Shown here: piece after piece, positions 8,473-16,914 of the stretch | Position numbering within the stretch: the first letter of the stretch is position 1 | Layout: every line of letters begins with the position of its first letter | Origin: Prosthecobacter sp. SYSU 5D2 | GTDB lineage: Bacteria > Verrucomicrobiota > Verrucomicrobiia > Verrucomicrobiales > Verrucomicrobiaceae | Assembly: GCF_039655865.1 (NCBI RefSeq) | Contig: NZ_JBBYXL010000006.1 | Span: 248,001-312,000, forward strand | Direction: 5' to 3' | DNA: 64,000 nucleotides | The notes under the pieces: model-generated | Database searches by the model: none | Told to the model about the DNA's origin: nothing | Seen by the model: only the letters and a program-made list of their open reading frames with translations | Translations under genes and position numbers: made by a program

Positions 8473-9783
8473 ATGAGCGAAGCCTTTCCCGACATCCAGA
8501 AAATCCAATACGAAGGACCCAAATCCAGGAACCCGCTGTCCTTTAAACATTACAACGCTGACGAGGTGGTCGCCGGCAAGAAGATGCGGGATCATTTCCG
8601 CTTTGGCGTGGCCTACTGGCATGCAATGAGGAATACGCTGGCGGACCCGTTTGGTGCGGGCACGGCGCAGCGGCCCTGGGATGATGGGACGAACTCGGTG
8701 GCGAATGCGCAGCGCCGGGTGTGGGCCTGCTTTGAATTCATGGACAAGCTTGGGGTGGACTACTACTGCTTCCATGACCGCGATGTGGCCCCCGAGGGGG
8801 AAACGTTGGCTGAAAGCAATGCCAACCTGGATGCGGTGGCGGATGAGCTGGAGAAGGCACAAAAGGAGACGGGCAAGAAGCTGCTGTGGGGCACCGCCTG
8901 CCTGTTCGCCCATCCACGATATAACCAGGGCGCGGCGACGAGCCCGAATGCGAGCGTGTATGCGTATGCGGCGGCCCAGGTGAAGAAGGCTCTCGAAGTG
9001 ACCCACCGTCTGGGCGGCGAGGGCTATACCTTCTGGGGCGGCCGCGAGGGTTATGCCTCACTGTGGAATACGGACATGAAACGGGAGCTGGACCATCTGG
9101 CGCGCTTCCTGCACATGGCGGTGGATTACAAGAAGGAGATCGGATTTACCGGGCCGTTTTATATCGAGCCGAAGCCGCGTGAGCCATCCACCCACCAATA
9201 TGACAGCGATGCGGCGGCCTGCCTGAACTTCCTGCGCGAGCATGGACTGATGGAGCATTTTAAACTGAACCTGGAGACCAACCACGCGACGCTGGCCGGT
9301 CATAGCATGTGGCATGAAATGGAGGTGGCCGTGGCCGCTGGAGCGCTGGGCTCTGTGGATGCGAATACCGGGGATGAGCTGATCGGCTGGGATACGGACC
9401 AGTTCCCGACGGACATTTATCTGACCACGCAGATGATGCTGGTGATCTTGAAGAGCGGCGGTTTCACCACTGGCGGCCTGAACTTTGACGCGAAGGTGCG
9501 GCGTGAATCCTTTGAGCCGGTGGACCTGTTTCATGCGCACATCGGCGGCATGGATGCCTTTGCACGCGGGCTCAAAATCGCCTCGGCAATCATTGAGGAC
9601 GGCCGTCTGGAAGGTTTTAGAAAGGCGCGCTACAGCACCTTTGACCAGGGCATCGGCGCCAAGATCGAGGCGGGCACGACAAGCTTCGCCGAACTGGAAG
9701 CCTATACGCTGGAAAACGGCGAGCCTCTGATCAGCAGCGGCCGTCAGGAGATGCTGGAAAATTTAGTGAACGAGTACATTTAA
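8473..9783 (+). CDS. xylA: Xylose isomerase
   Basis: XylA converts D-xylose to D-xylulose using two divalent metals in a TIM barrel. The ATG at 8473 gives 436 residues, the length of the larger (class II) group; the TTG frame upstream is not needed. Landmarks are the catalytic-His region [13 protein letters not shown] near residue 97, WGGREGY near 188, the metal-ligand region [17 protein letters not shown] near 268, and [19 protein letters not shown] near 295. No xylulokinase or transporter is adjacent, so it appears as a single-gene unit with its own terminator. Confidence 0.96.
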   Translation: MSEAFPDIQKIQYEGPKSRNPLSFKHYNADEVVAGKKMRDHFRFGVAYWHAMRNTLADPFGAGTAQRPWDDGTNSVANAQRRVWACFEFMDKLGVDYYCFHDRDVAPEGETLAESNANLDAVADELEKAQKETGKKLLWGTACLFAHPRYNQGAATSPNASVYAYAAAQVKKALEVTHRLGGEGYTFWGGREGYASLWNTDMKRELDHLARFLHMAVDYKKEIGFTGPFYIEPKPREPSTHQYDSDAAACLNFLREHGLMEHFKLNLETNHATLAGHSMWHEMEVAVAAGALGSVDANTGDELIGWDTDQFPTDIYLTTQMMLVILKSGGFTTGGLNFDAKVRRESFEPVDLFHAHIGGMDAFARGLKIASAIIEDGRLEGFRKARYSTFDQGIGAKIEAGTTSFAELEAYTLENGEPLISSGRQEMLENLVNEYI

Positions 9784-9804
9784 GCGGCCTGACAGGCTAT
9801 GCTC

Positions 9805-9839
9805 AAAACGCCGGGGATGAAAGTCCCCGGCGTTTTTTT
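9805..9839 (+). terminator. Intrinsic terminator of xylA
   Basis: AACGCCGGGGA and TCCCCGGCGTT form an 11-bp GC-rich stem with a TGAAAG-type loop, followed by a run of seven Ts. It begins 22 bases after the xylA stop. Confidence 0.9.
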
Positions 9840-9841
9840 GT

Positions 9842-10174
9842 ATTAGTCGAAACGGATTCATTTGCGGACGGTGCTTTCAAAAGCAGCAGGCCACGCGGCC
9901 ACGGCCGCCATGACTGCAAAACCGCCTGACATCGCCACAAAATCACCGTCAATGCTCAGCCGGACCAGCATGCACAATCCGGGATGCTGCTGCGACACAA
10001 GAATATCATTGCCTCCACAGCGTTTTTCCTGGAACTTCCTGCCGTGACGGGGGTTGATGCTGCTGAGTTTTGGCCGATTCCTGACCTTCCCTTCGTATTT
10101 CCAGCGAGATGACGAGGGTCCATGCCGTTTGGATTGCCAGCTAAAGCCGCCGTCTGTTTTTTGCTCCCGCTAGC
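9842..10174. other. 333-base intergenic region before the T2SS operon
   Basis: No convincing gene is seen. A 61-codon frame at 9862-10047 has a Cys/Pro/Ser-rich product without domain, leader or good ribosome-binding site and is not accepted. The promoter of the secretion operon should lie here, but I cannot point to a clear -35/-10 pair. Confidence 0.6.
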
Positions 10175-11416
10175 ATGCCCTCCTTTTCCTACACTGCTCT
10201 CAATCCCGCCGGTCAGACGGTCACCGGCAGCCTGGCTGTCGGGTCAAAAGCGGAGGCTTTCCGCAAGCTGGAGGCGCAGGCGCTGACGCCGGTGAAGGTG
10301 GCGGAGGAGGCCAAATCCGCCAAATCAGCGGCGGAGACCACGGCCAAAGCAGCCTTGGACAATCAGCCAGTACCGCTGCGGCGGGCACAGATCATCCTTT
10401 TCACGGAGGAACTGGCGGACATGCTGGACGGCGGTTTGCAGATTGACCAGGCGCTGAAGGTCATCGCGGAGCGGCAGGAGGATGTGGGTCTGCGTCGCGT
10501 CTCCACCATCATGCGGGACCAGTTGCGCGAGGGGTCCACGGTTTCCAAGGCGCTGAAGAAGGCCTCGCCCAGCTTTGACGAGCTGTATTGCAACCTGGTG
10601 GCCGCTGGTGAGGTGAGCGGCTCCTTGCCCGAGATCTTGCGGCGGCTGGGGCAGAACCTGGTGGTGATGGCGGAACTGCAGTCGAAGGTGACTTCGGCCA
10701 TGATTTATCCGGCCTTCCTCATCGGTGCCTGTGCGGTGCTGATGGTCGTCTTCATGACGGTGATGGTGCCGCAGATCACGGACCTGCTGGCCAAGAGCGG
10801 GCAGAAATTGCCCTTCGCCACGCAGATGCTGATCAGCTTTAACAGCTTCCTGGCGCAATGGTGGTGGGTGATTCTGACGGTCATTACGATCGTTTCGCTG
10901 TCCTTCAAAGCCTACGTCGCCACGCCGAAGGGGCTGATGTGGTGGCATGAGACGAAGCTGAAGACGCCTCTGTTTGGCCCCATCATCGCCACGCGATTTT
11001 ACGCGCAGTTTGCCCACTCCATGGGCAGCCTGGTGGGGAATGGCGTGCCGCTGATGAACAGCATCCGGCTGGTGTCAAAGATCTCGGCGAACGTTTTTAT
11101 CCAGTCCCTCCTGGCCAAGGTCACCGGAATGGTGGCGGAGGGCGGGTCACTTTCCAGCTCATTGAAAAAGGTGTCGCACTTCCCCATGATGCTCATTGAT
11201 ATGATTGCCGTGGGGGAGCAGACGGGGATGCTGGGCAAGTCTCTGGAAAAATGCGCCACGCGTTATGACAAGGAGCTGGACAAGCGCATCAAACGCATGA
11301 CGGCGCTCATTTCCCCCATCATCATCCTTTTCATGGCCGTGATCGTGGGGGTGGTGGCCTACTCCATCATCTCGGCTGTGTTTCAGTCGGTCAATGGCAT
11401 CAAGAGCCGTGTGTAA
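10175..11416 (+). CDS. gspF: Type II secretion inner-membrane platform protein GspF
   Basis: GspF is the polytopic platform that couples the cytoplasmic ATPase to pseudopilus growth. The 413-residue protein begins with the typical FSYTALNPAGQTVTGSL fold and contains two T2SSF four-helix domains. Membrane segments are near residues 175-200 (MIYPAFLIGACAVLMVV), 225-245 (WWWVILTVITIVSL) and 375-400. Family signatures such as EVSGSLPEIL and VGEQTGMLGKSLEKCA are intact. It is the first gene of the cluster; the partner ATPase GspE is not in the window. Confidence 0.94.
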   Translation: MPSFSYTALNPAGQTVTGSLAVGSKAEAFRKLEAQALTPVKVAEEAKSAKSAAETTAKAALDNQPVPLRRAQIILFTEELADMLDGGLQIDQALKVIAERQEDVGLRRVSTIMRDQLREGSTVSKALKKASPSFDELYCNLVAAGEVSGSLPEILRRLGQNLVVMAELQSKVTSAMIYPAFLIGACAVLMVVFMTVMVPQITDLLAKSGQKLPFATQMLISFNSFLAQWWWVILTVITIVSLSFKAYVATPKGLMWWHETKLKTPLFGPIIATRFYAQFAHSMGSLVGNGVPLMNSIRLVSKISANVFIQSLLAKVTGMVAEGGSLSSSLKKVSHFPMMLIDMIAVGEQTGMLGKSLEKCATRYDKELDKRIKRMTALISPIIILFMAVIVGVVAYSIISAVFQSVNGIKSRV

Positions 11417-11508
11417 AGGACCACGGCCGGTCAAAGGTCAAGAAGTCAACAATTTCGCCTCCACTCCCGTCTCAGTTTCTGATAATCTGCAACTTCTCCA
11501 CTCTCATC

Positions 11509-11955
11509 ATGAACATCCCAAGCCGCCTCCAGCGCGCACCGCGCCACGCCTTCACCCTCATTGAAATCGTCATCGTGCTGACGATCATCTCCATCCTGGC
11601 CGCCGGCTCCATCTACATGCTGAAAGGCAACGTGGATGTGGCCAAGGAAACTCGGGTGGACGGGGACCTGCAAAACATCATGACGCAGATTCAGCTCTAT
11701 GAAGCCCGCAACATGCGCCCGCCGACCACAGACCAGGGCCTGAAGGCGCTGGTGGAGCGCCCCACCACCGAGCCGCTGCCGGAGAAGTGGACCGCTCTCA
11801 TGGAAGAAGTGCCGAAGGATCCTTGGGGCCAGGAATACAAGTACCGCTACCCGGCGCAGAAATCCAAGAAGTCCTATGACGTCTGGTCCATCGGCAAAGA
11901 CGGCGCGGACGGCACCGAGGATGATGTGGGGAACTGGAAGAATGTGGTGAAGTGA
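11509..11955 (+). CDS. gspG: Major pseudopilin GspG
   Basis: GspG is the main subunit of the T2SS pseudopilus. The 148-residue protein has a short basic leader ending in an atypical HA-FTLIEIVIVLTI junction, where Ala replaces the usual Gly before the cleavage site and Glu is at +5. A long hydrophobic helix and the C-terminal GspG fold follow, with PPTTDQGLKALVERP, DPWGQEYKYRYP and the calcium-loop region DGADGTEDDVGNW. The Ala at -1 is tolerated by some prepilin peptidases. The stop lies 9 bases before the first copy of the short repeat. Confidence 0.95.
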   Translation: MNIPSRLQRAPRHAFTLIEIVIVLTIISILAAGSIYMLKGNVDVAKETRVDGDLQNIMTQIQLYEARNMRPPTTDQGLKALVERPTTEPLPEKWTALMEEVPKDPWGQEYKYRYPAQKSKKSYDVWSIGKDGADGTEDDVGNWKNVVK

Positions 11956-11964
11956 CTCCTTGAA

Positions 11965-12047
11965 ATGACGAATGACGAATGACGAATCCAGAAAGGAGGA
12001 AGTGAACGGTGAGCCGGATGAGTCTGGTTCATCGTCATTCGGCATTC
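11965..12047 (+). repeat. ATGACGA repeat element, copy 1
   Basis: This begins with three tandem 7-bp units ATGACGA (11965-11985), then ATCCAGAA, AGTGAACGG and a GGTTCATCGTC block, and ends with TCGTCATTCGGCATTC, an imperfect inverted copy of the start. Because the unit is 7 bp, the three copies put an ATG and an overlapping TGA in all three frames. The GspG-like gene starts at the second unit. Copy 2 at 12499-12659 shares the same order of blocks. Confidence 0.85.
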
Positions 12048-12502
12048 AGACTTCTTCAGGCTATGTGACTGAAGAATCATCCAATCCCGACAAGCGAGGC
12101 GTCAACCGCACCAACAGATTGATTCGGGTCTTTCTTTGGCTAGCCATTCTTTTCCTGATTGTGGTGGTGCTTATAAGGCCCATTGGCCCGCCTCCTGAAG
12201 GAGCGGCCGAAGCCTCAGCGGCCGAGGCCCAGATGAACACGATCGCTGTGGCCCTAACTCAGTATAAAACGCTGAATCGCACCCTGCCTACCACTGAGGA
12301 AGGGCTGGCCGCTCTTGTTCAACCACCCGCCAACGCCCGGTCTCAAAAGAAATTGGCTGAAGCCGCGGCCCTCCGGGATCCGTGGGGCAATCCTTATCTA
12401 TACCGCCATCCTGCAGTGAGAACTGATAGGCCTTTTGACCTGTGGTCCTCCGGACCTGACGGAAAAGATGGAACCGAAGATGATGTCTGGGGTTGGAAAT
12501 GA
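11972..12502 (+). CDS. GspG-like protein lacking a prepilin leader
   Basis: The C-terminal half of this 176-residue protein is clearly paralogous to GspG next door (PTTEEGLAALVQPP, DPWGNPYLYRHP, SGPDGKDGTEDDVWGW). The N-terminus differs: there is no G/A-FTLIE cleavage motif, and a plain membrane segment near residues 50-67 (VFLWLAILFLIVVVLI) replaces it. Residues 1-25 are encoded by the repeat and share the VNG...SGSSSFGI pattern with the next gene. The start may be ATG 11972 or a later internal codon. It is probably a membrane-anchored T2SS accessory protein derived from a gspG duplication; function unknown. Confidence 0.75.
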   Translation: MTNDESRKEEVNGEPDESGSSSFGIQTSSGYVTEESSNPDKRGVNRTNRLIRVFLWLAILFLIVVVLIRPIGPPPEGAAEASAAEAQMNTIAVALTQYKTLNRTLPTTEEGLAALVQPPANARSQKKLAEAAALRDPWGNPYLYRHPAVRTDRPFDLWSSGPDGKDGTEDDVWGWK

Positions 12503-12659
12503 CGAGTGACGAGTGACGAGTGACGAGTGCCAAATGACGGATGACGAATCCAGAATGAAGAAAGTGAACGGAGTATCGGAGTTTTCCGGTTCTTCTTCAT
12601 TCGGCATTCGTGTCCGCACGCGTGATCATTCGGCATTCGTCATTCGGAATTCGGCATTC
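12499..12659 (+). repeat. ATGACGA/GTGACGA repeat element, copy 2
   Basis: The longer copy opens ATGACGAGTGACGAG with several GTGACGA units, then ATGACGGATGACGAATCCAGAA, AAGTGAACGG, a CCGGTTCTTCTTC block, and ends with CATTCGGCATTC, CATTCGTCATTC and another CGGCATTC. The right-hand arms are the inverse of the left-hand units. It overlaps the stop codon of the upstream gene (TGA at 12500) and encodes the first 49 residues or so of the GspH-like protein. Confidence 0.85.
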
Positions 12660-13295
12660 TCTCACCGCCGGGGTTTCACCCTCGTCGAGATCGTCGTTTC
12701 CCTGACGATCATCATTATCATTGCGGCCGGGGCGGTTCCGATGTTTAAGGGGCTGCGGGAGGAGCAGCTGGCGCGGGAGCCGATCATTGAACTGGTGCGT
12801 CTGGCGAAGGAAGCACGCATCCGGGCGATGCGGGAGAAGCGGCCCTACCAGGTGGCTTTTTATCCCGGGGGATTCATGGCTTCACGGTACTTCAGCCCGT
12901 ATCTACAACTGGCGGAGCTGACGACTTTCCTTCAGGAAGGGGAGAGCGGGGTTTACCGGCTGAATCCGAATGCCGACGATGATGGGTCCGACTTGGACGG
13001 TGGGTCGGACAAAGTTTCCCAAACGGACCTGGCGCTGGCCCCAGAGGGTCCGCCGTTGAATGACAACTGGGAGGAACATTACCAACTGCCGCAGGATGCG
13101 CAGTATTCCATCAAGTACTGGCATGACATGGAGGAGACGTTCATCGAGGGCGAGGTGGTGAAGCTGTGGGTCTTTCAGCCTAGCGGGATCTGCCAGCCGC
13201 TGAAGCTGCACCTGGAGCGACCTAGCGCTGTGTTTGATGTGGAATTCGGCGCACTGACGGCTGACATCACCCGGGAGGTCATTGAACTGCGATGA
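12513..13295 (+). CDS. gspH: Type II secretion minor pseudopilin, GspH-like
   Basis: The mature part begins at the prepilin motif HRRG-FTLVEIVVSLTI near residue 54, with Gly at -1 and Glu at +5, followed by a long hydrophobic helix and a 190-residue globular domain. Position in the operon and the N-terminal region LAREPIIELVRLAKEARIRAM fit GspH. The upstream 50 residues are unusual for a pilin leader and come from the repeat element. Possible starts are GTG 12513, ATG 12534 and ATG 12555; none has a clear ribosome-binding site, and I give the longest. The leader is removed on processing, so the foreign N-terminus may be harmless. The stop overlaps the next gene by 4 bases. Confidence 0.8.
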   Translation: MTSDECQMTDDESRMKKVNGVSEFSGSSSFGIRVRTRDHSAFVIRNSAFSHRRGFTLVEIVVSLTIIIIIAAGAVPMFKGLREEQLAREPIIELVRLAKEARIRAMREKRPYQVAFYPGGFMASRYFSPYLQLAELTTFLQEGESGVYRLNPNADDDGSDLDGGSDKVSQTDLALAPEGPPLNDNWEEHYQLPQDAQYSIKYWHDMEETFIEGEVVKLWVFQPSGICQPLKLHLERPSAVFDVEFGALTADITREVIELR

Positions 13296-13702
13296 AGATC
13301 CACCGGAGCATGCTTGGAAGCTCGAGTGGGGGTTACATCCTGCTGGAGCTGATCATTGCGCTCTCCATGTTTGCCATTGGGGTTCTGGGGCTGGCGCAGA
13401 CGCTGAATACCTCCATGGAGGTGGCCAACATCCTGAACAAGGACCAGCGGGTGCGCATTGGCCTGCGATCGTTTTTGGAAGAAGTGCGGCGGAAGCCTCT
13501 GAGCGATATGTCCACCAACTATGTGGATGTGGCGACGGGGGTGACCTACACGAGCAGCATCGAGCGGGTGGCGCTGACCACCACGCGCGGGGAGGTGCTA
13601 AGCGACCTTTATAACCTCAAAGTCGTGGCCACCTTTGTGGCAGGAAGCGAGCAACAGGAGGAAAGCGTGGACGTGTATGTTTATAAACCCGCCACCCGAT
13701 AA
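13292..13702 (+). CDS. gspI: Type II secretion minor pseudopilin, GspI-like
   Basis: This 136-residue protein has a short leader and a hydrophobic helix with Glu at about +5 (GGYILLELIIALSMFAIGVLG), and it sits between H and J. The residue after the cleavage Gly is Tyr rather than Phe. GspI forms the tip complex with J and K. The globular part is small and has no further recognisable motif. It overlaps gspH by 4 bases (ATGA) and gspJ by 26 bases, so translation is coupled. Confidence 0.8.
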   Translation: MKIHRSMLGSSSGGYILLELIIALSMFAIGVLGLAQTLNTSMEVANILNKDQRVRIGLRSFLEEVRRKPLSDMSTNYVDVATGVTYTSSIERVALTTTRGEVLSDLYNLKVVATFVAGSEQQEESVDVYVYKPATR

Positions 13703-14684
13703 ACCGTCAACGTCCAGAGGGCGGAGGCCGGCGGGCTTCTCCCTGATGGAGGTCGTCATCGCGCTGACCATTCTGGGGATGATTATGGGCACGCTGTTTG
13801 CCATCATCCAGGGCAGTGTGCGCGCAGCGGCACAGATCGAGCAGTTGCAGCGGGAAAACGATGCCATCAACCGCTTCCTGGACCTGAGCCGGAAGGCCTT
13901 CACCACCCTGCCCAGTACGGCCACGCTGACGCTCACCGCGCTGGATCCGAACAATCCCCTTTCCTCCGGACAGGAGCTGACCATCAGCGGCTCCACGCAC
14001 TGCTTCAGTTTTGGCCTCAGCCCGATCTCGTATGAGGACACGATTCTCGGCCTGCGCCCGGACCCCAACGGAGCCACGGACGCCAACGGCCTGCTGCTGC
14101 AATACCTCAGCCTTTCCCGTGAAGATCTGATTCCCCAAACGGATGACAGCGGCATGGCCCTGCGCCAGGAGACCACCGGCCTGAGCGCCCCCGACGAACA
14201 GGGACGCTACTGGATGCCGCTGCTGCCGGACGTGGTGCAGCTCAAGTGGCGCTTTTACAAAGAAGACGATGAAACCTGGCTGGAGGAATGGGATGACAGT
14301 GACTGGCCGGACCTCATCGAAATCCAGCTTCAAATGCGCGACCGGAGCACACCGATGCGGATGGTCTATAGTGTTCCAACTATCCATATCATCGCAGGCA
14401 CTGGTGGCAGTACTTCCAGCAGCAGCGGGAGCAGTTCAGGAAGCTCCAGCCAGGGCGGTCAAACGGGAGGCAATCAAGGCGGAGGCCGGGGAGATCAAGG
14501 CGGTGGTGGCAGGCCTGGTGGCGGTGGTCAGAATGGTGGCAGTGGACGTCCCGGTGGTGGAGGCCAAACCGGAGGAGGAGGGCCAGGGGGCGGACAAGGT
14601 GGCGGTGGCGGACGCCCAGGTGGAGGTCCGGGCGGAGGTCAAAGCAGTGGCGGTGGTTCTACGGGAGGAGGGGGCTCACGATGA
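13677..14684 (+). CDS. gspJ: Type II secretion minor pseudopilin, GspJ-like, with Gly-rich tail
   Basis: The ATG at 13677 gives 335 residues with a basic leader and the prepilin motif PAG-FSLMEVVIALTILG near residue 20. The globular domain to about residue 240 includes the acidic, Trp-rich stretch typical of GspJ (LKWRFYKEDDETWLEEW). From about residue 241 the protein turns into a Ser-rich and then Gly-rich tail of nearly 100 residues made of GGGGxPGGG-like repeats, which GspJ proteins normally lack. It overlaps gspI by 26 bases and gspK by 4. Confidence 0.82.
   Translation: MFINPPPDKPSTSRGRRPAGFSLMEVVIALTILGMIMGTLFAIIQGSVRAAAQIEQLQRENDAINRFLDLSRKAFTTLPSTATLTLTALDPNNPLSSGQELTISGSTHCFSFGLSPISYEDTILGLRPDPNGATDANGLLLQYLSLSREDLIPQTDDSGMALRQETTGLSAPDEQGRYWMPLLPDVVQLKWRFYKEDDETWLEEWDDSDWPDLIEIQLQMRDRSTPMRMVYSVPTIHIIAGTGGSTSSSSGSSSGSSSQGGQTGGNQGGGRGDQGGGGRPGGGGQNGGSGRPGGGGQTGGGGPGGGQGGGGGRPGGGPGGGQSSGGGSTGGGGSR
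14395..14681 (+). repeat. Low-complexity GGT/GGC/GGA-rich tract in gspJ
   Basis: About 290 bases of imperfect glycine-codon repeats with interspersed CCN, CAN and AGN codons encode the Ser/Gly-rich tail of GspJ. Codon use varies from unit to unit, so this is an old, diverged repeat rather than a fresh expansion. Length may still differ between strains. Confidence 0.8.
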
Positions 14685-15610
14685 AACATTCTTCGATCCA
14701 GCCTTTCAAAAAGCGCTCCGGCTCTGCTCTCATGATCATGGTGTGGGCATTGATGCTCATGGCCATCACTGTGATGGGCGTGGGGGAATACATCCGGTAC
14801 AGCGCGGAGGAGGCTATTCTCGCCTCGGCTGAATTTCGTGCCCTGCACCTGGCGGAAAGCGGCCTGGCCGTGGGTCTGCACCCGAGTGCGCGGCGCGGGG
14901 ACAAGGTGCTCAAGCAAAAGCTCACCCCGGACAGCGGCTTTGATGTAGTGATCAATTACGAAGGCGCGCGCATACCCATCAACTACATCACGGATGAGCG
15001 GCTGCGCGAGGCGGTGTATGAACTCTTTGTTCGCTGGGGGCTGAACAGTGACGAGGCCACCATCGCCAGCGAATCCCTGGCCGACTGGGTGGACCGCGAT
15101 GATGAAGTGCGCAGCAACGGAGCCGAGACGGCCTTTTATGAAAGCCAGGGCATCTTTGAGCTGCCGCGCCAAAAGGGGTTCATCAATGTGGATGAGATGC
15201 TGCTAGTTCGCGGCATGGGCATGGTGGACCGCCTGAAGCCGGACTGGCGGGAGTATTTCAGCGTTTTTGGAGACGGCACGATTGACCTGCGCACAGCTTT
15301 TAAAGAGACGCTGATCGCCGTGGCAGGCGCGTCTGAGACGGATGTGGACAGCTACATTGGCCGCCGCGACGGGCCGGACGGCATCGCGGGGACGGAGGAT
15401 GATCAGCGCATCTCCGACGGGGAGGCCTTCCGCATGCTGGGGCTGACCGGCGACCGCGCCCGGGCTATGCAGAGCATCCTGACCAGTGATGACGATCTGC
15501 GGCGCATCACCAGCACCGGTTACGTGGGGGAAAAACGCGCCCAGATCATCGTCATCGCCCGCCGTGGAGAGGACCGGTCCCTGACCTATCTGGCCCGGCT
15601 GGAAGAATAA
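14681..15610 (+). CDS. gspK: Type II secretion minor pseudopilin GspK
   Basis: This is a 309-residue GspK-type tip pseudopilin. It has the leader KKRSG-SALMIMVWALMLM followed by a membrane helix, and lacks Glu at +5, as is common for GspK. The AEEAILASAEFRALHLAESGL helix and the ADWVDRDDEVRSNGAE region match the family's alpha domain. A helix-hairpin-helix-like block (GFINVDEMLLVRG) follows. GspK caps the pseudopilus with I and J. It overlaps gspJ by 4 bases. Confidence 0.85.
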   Translation: MKHSSIQPFKKRSGSALMIMVWALMLMAITVMGVGEYIRYSAEEAILASAEFRALHLAESGLAVGLHPSARRGDKVLKQKLTPDSGFDVVINYEGARIPINYITDERLREAVYELFVRWGLNSDEATIASESLADWVDRDDEVRSNGAETAFYESQGIFELPRQKGFINVDEMLLVRGMGMVDRLKPDWREYFSVFGDGTIDLRTAFKETLIAVAGASETDVDSYIGRRDGPDGIAGTEDDQRISDGEAFRMLGLTGDRARAMQSILTSDDDLRRITSTGYVGEKRAQIIVIARRGEDRSLTYLARLEE

Positions 15611-15672
15611 GGTCTTTCTTTGTGCAACTCCCGCGCAACTCCTGGGCGCAAACAACGTTTATCCCCCATCGC

Positions 15673-16887
15673 ATGTCGTTTGCCGCCACTACACTTCTTT
15701 TACCCTCACCTGATGCCACCTGGCGTGTTTGGAAACCGAGGAGTACAAGCGGCGGTGAAGCGGTGGAAAGCCCGGCATCTGTCTCCAGCCAGGGCAAGCC
15801 ACTCATTGTGGGCCTGCCGGCCTCCGCCTGCCGGACGGTGGGACTGGTACTGCCAAACGCGGATCATGAAATCCTGGAGCAGATCATCATCACCCACCTG
15901 GACCGGAAAGGTCTGAAACTGGAAGGTGGAGCGAACCGCAATTTCCGCTGGCATCTGCTCACTCAAAATGCCTCCGTGGCCACGGTCAGTGTGGACATCC
16001 TGGCGGAGCCTTTTCCGCAGGATCTGGCGCTGCCGCAAGCATCTGACTACACTTCCGCGCTCCGTCTGCTAATGCTGCCCAACGGGCATCTGCTCATCAC
16101 TGAGGAGCACGGTTCACTGGTCCTGGCAGCGAATTACCAAGGCAAGCTTTATCACAGCCACCTCTTTGCCCCGGCCACGTCTTCACCGGAGGAAATCGCA
16201 CAGGAGATTCTGCTATCGCGTCTGGCATTGGAGCAGGACTTGGGAGTGGGTGCCATTTCGGGCATCACACTGGCGGGATCCTCCTGGAGCCAGGACACCT
16301 CCAGAACCCTGGAAAAACTAACGGACCTGCCCTCCAAAGTGGTGGCGCAACTGCCGCCGAATGCGGAGCTGGACACACGGGCCTGGCCCCGCCTGCTGCC
16401 CCAAAGCGTGCGGGAGTCTCAGAACAGTACAGCACGCCGGGCCAAGCTGGTGCGTTTTGGCATCCTGGGCGGGGCGCTGCTGGTGGCGCTGATGTTCATG
16501 GCCTTCGCTTATCTGAATCTGCAAGAGCGCACTGCGGCCGAACTGGCCGAGGCGGTGGAAGCAACCTCGGAACCCGCGATGCAGGTGAAAAAGACGGTGG
16601 AGCGCTGGAAGGCCCTGGCACCTGCCATTGAGCCTAAACGTTATCCCATGGTCCTGCTGGCGGAAGTGACCCAGCTCATGCCGCCAAGCGGCATCGTGAT
16701 CCGTGAATTTGAGGCCAAGGACACAGAGCTGGAAATTCGGGGTGAAGCAAGGGATGCGCAGATGGCGGTCCAGTTTGTGGAGGACCTGCAAAAGCACAAA
16801 ATCCTGGGCCAGTACCAATGGAGCAAACCCCAGCCGACGGTTCGTGAAAAAACGGCTCAGTTCCGCGCCCAAGGGAAATTGCAGTAA
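15673..16887 (+). CDS. gspL: GspL/PilM-PilN-like inner-membrane assembly protein
   Basis: The ATG at 15673 gives 404 residues. The N-terminal two-thirds resembles the actin-like cytoplasmic domain of GspL. A single membrane segment follows near residues 260-280 (FGILGGALLVALMFMAFAYL), then a periplasmic coiled-coil and ferredoxin-like domain. In the T2SS, GspL links the ATPase to the pseudopilus. Sequence identity to GspL is hard to judge by eye; the assignment rests on topology and the position between K and M. Confidence 0.7.
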   Translation: MSFAATTLLLPSPDATWRVWKPRSTSGGEAVESPASVSSQGKPLIVGLPASACRTVGLVLPNADHEILEQIIITHLDRKGLKLEGGANRNFRWHLLTQNASVATVSVDILAEPFPQDLALPQASDYTSALRLLMLPNGHLLITEEHGSLVLAANYQGKLYHSHLFAPATSSPEEIAQEILLSRLALEQDLGVGAISGITLAGSSWSQDTSRTLEKLTDLPSKVVAQLPPNAELDTRAWPRLLPQSVRESQNSTARRAKLVRFGILGGALLVALMFMAFAYLNLQERTAAELAEAVEATSEPAMQVKKTVERWKALAPAIEPKRYPMVLLAEVTQLMPPSGIVIREFEAKDTELEIRGEARDAQMAVQFVEDLQKHKILGQYQWSKPQPTVREKTAQFRAQGKLQ

Positions 16888-16914
16888 CCAAAGCCCCCTT
16901 TGACCCCCACCCCC

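Noticed and set aside
9862-10047. 61-codon frame between xylA and gspF
   Set aside because: No leader, domain or ribosome-binding site; composition is random.
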